A stretch of 64,000 bases of DNA from Desulfosudis oleivorans Hxd3 (GTDB taxonomy: Bacteria > Desulfobacterota > Desulfobacteria > Desulfobacterales > Desulfosudaceae). Positions 63,335 to 64,000 of the stretch are shown one piece after another (positions within the stretch are counted from its first letter, which is position 1; every line of letters starts with the position of its first letter). The translations under genes and the position numbers were made by a program. The notes under the pieces are model-generated. The model was not told the origin of the DNA, made no database searches, and worked only from the letters and a program-made list of their open reading frames with translations. Where the stretch lies: assembly GCF_000018405.1 (NCBI RefSeq), contig NC_009943.1, positions 3,227,001-3,291,000 of the forward strand, in the 5' to 3' direction.

Positions 63335-64000
63335 ATGAAACTGGTACGCCTGAAAATAACGGATACTAAAGGCTTTCGTAGCCTGCAACCGGGCTTTGAG
63401 CACCACTTCCGCACGGCGTGGGAATTGGAGACCGAGTCACAGGAAGCGCAGGGCTTTGCCCCGTTTGTCTGTGCCGGCCCCAACGGCAGCGGCAAGTCGA
63501 ACCTGCTGGAAGCCCTGGTCGCAATCTTTTTTCAACTCGAAGTTTTGCGGGGTCGGCGCATTCTGCCGGAGACGTTTCTTTTCGATGAAGCGACCAATCC
63601 CAAAGGCTTTCAAGACGGTGATGGTATTCCCAATGGTTTTGAGCTGGAATATCTGATCCAGGTGCCGGACGAGTTTTGCTCTTCAGCATCCCCTGATTTT
63701 GCCCACGTTAAGATCGTCAAAAAACTCGACCAGTCCCCTAATATCAGTTGGATCAATCAGGAGTATTTTGAATTTGACGAGCTAGGAGAAATATCGGAGA
63801 GGGAGCGGGATTTTTTGCTGCCGCAGTATGTGCTGGGCTACTCCTCCGGTGAAAACGAAATTCTCAGCCTGCCCTTTTTCAAAATGCGCTTTGTCCAGTT
63901 TGACGAATACTGGCATGCGCTGAGCAATCAGCTGCCCTATTCCGGCCGGCCGGAAACCCGACTGGCGTTTCTGGACAGCGGTTTCAGCCAGGCGATCCTG
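63335..64000 (+). CDS. Restriction-system-associated AAA ATPase (partial)
   Basis: Starts at ATG 63335, 12 bp after hsdS, and runs 222 codons to the window edge without a stop. The N-terminus MKLVRLKITDTKGFRSL and Walker A AGPNGSGKSNLLEAL (about 47-61) are those of RecF/SMC-like ATPases, as in the annotated family of restriction-system-associated AAA ATPases and OLD-like proteins. The Q-loop and signature motif are beyond the edge. Being in the hsd operon, it probably adds a DNA-end-sensing or defence activity. Confidence 0.85.
   Translation, partial: MKLVRLKITDTKGFRSLQPGFEHHFRTAWELETESQEAQGFAPFVCAGPNGSGKSNLLEALVAIFFQLEVLRGRRILPETFLFDEATNPKGFQDGDGIPNGFELEYLIQVPDEFCSSASPDFAHVKIVKKLDQSPNISWINQEYFEFDELGEISERERDFLLPQYVLGYSSGENEILSLPFFKMRFVQFDEYWHALSNQLPYSGRPETRLAFLDSGFSQAIL

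Overview
The window reads as a chromosome segment of a sulfate-reducer-like Desulfobacterota (Deltaproteobacteria, probably Desulfobacterales), followed by a mobile, AT-rich genomic island. This placement rests on gene content and style only, because no database search was possible. The clues are high GC, the run tig-clpP-clpX-lon, a lone ptsH-ptsI pair, a PAS-rich hybrid kinase, DUF1302-like barrels and short palindromic intergenic repeats.

Core part, 1-34.58 kb. The left edge has a NorQ/CbbQ-type MoxR ATPase with the start of its presumed NorD/CbbO-like partner. Next come a TraB/PrgY membrane protein, a PilZ protein paired with a STAS protein, a stand-alone condensation-fold acyltransferase, and two convergent envelope genes: a tandem-SH3 beta-barrel protein and a giant lipoprotein built of four repeats of about 264 residues. 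tRNA-Pro and an AmiC-type amidase follow. Then comes a protein-quality block: tRNA-Leu, trigger factor, ClpP, ClpX, Lon, tRNA-Val, tRNA-Asp and, on the other strand, ClpB. SmpB lies downstream of ptsH-ptsI. A hybrid histidine kinase, a P2-type cation ATPase and a GT39-like membrane glycosyltransferase close the core.

Island A, 34.59-51.9 kb. The boundary is a 44-bp 3' fragment of tRNA-Glu(CTC), after which composition drops sharply. The element carries a small regulator, a prim-pol/helicase replication protein and an AT-rich inverted-repeat locus that looks like its origin. A minus-strand operon of small genes follows, with a DUF2958 protein, a HEAT-like protein and a papain-fold protein. There is also a recombinase consisting of the catalytic domain only, a duplicated consensus promoter plus leader hairpin, XRE and TetR regulators, a candidate PD-(D/E)XK nuclease and a series of secreted or membrane cargo proteins.

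Island B, 51.92 kb to the right edge. A second, degenerate tRNA 3' fragment (tRNA-Arg, CCT) and a truncated gene mark another integration scar. After it lie a two-gene operon joining an HhH-glycosylase-like protein to a divergent poly(ADP-ribose) glycohydrolase, a cpYpsA-type SLOG protein, small secreted or membrane proteins, and a complete type I restriction-modification operon (hsdR-hsdM-hsdS). The operon continues into an SMC/RecF-like ATPase cut by the window end. The second half therefore looks like a stacked defence and mobile-element region. The most unusual candidates are the PARG/HhH/SLOG set and the DUF2958/HEAT/papain-fold operon.
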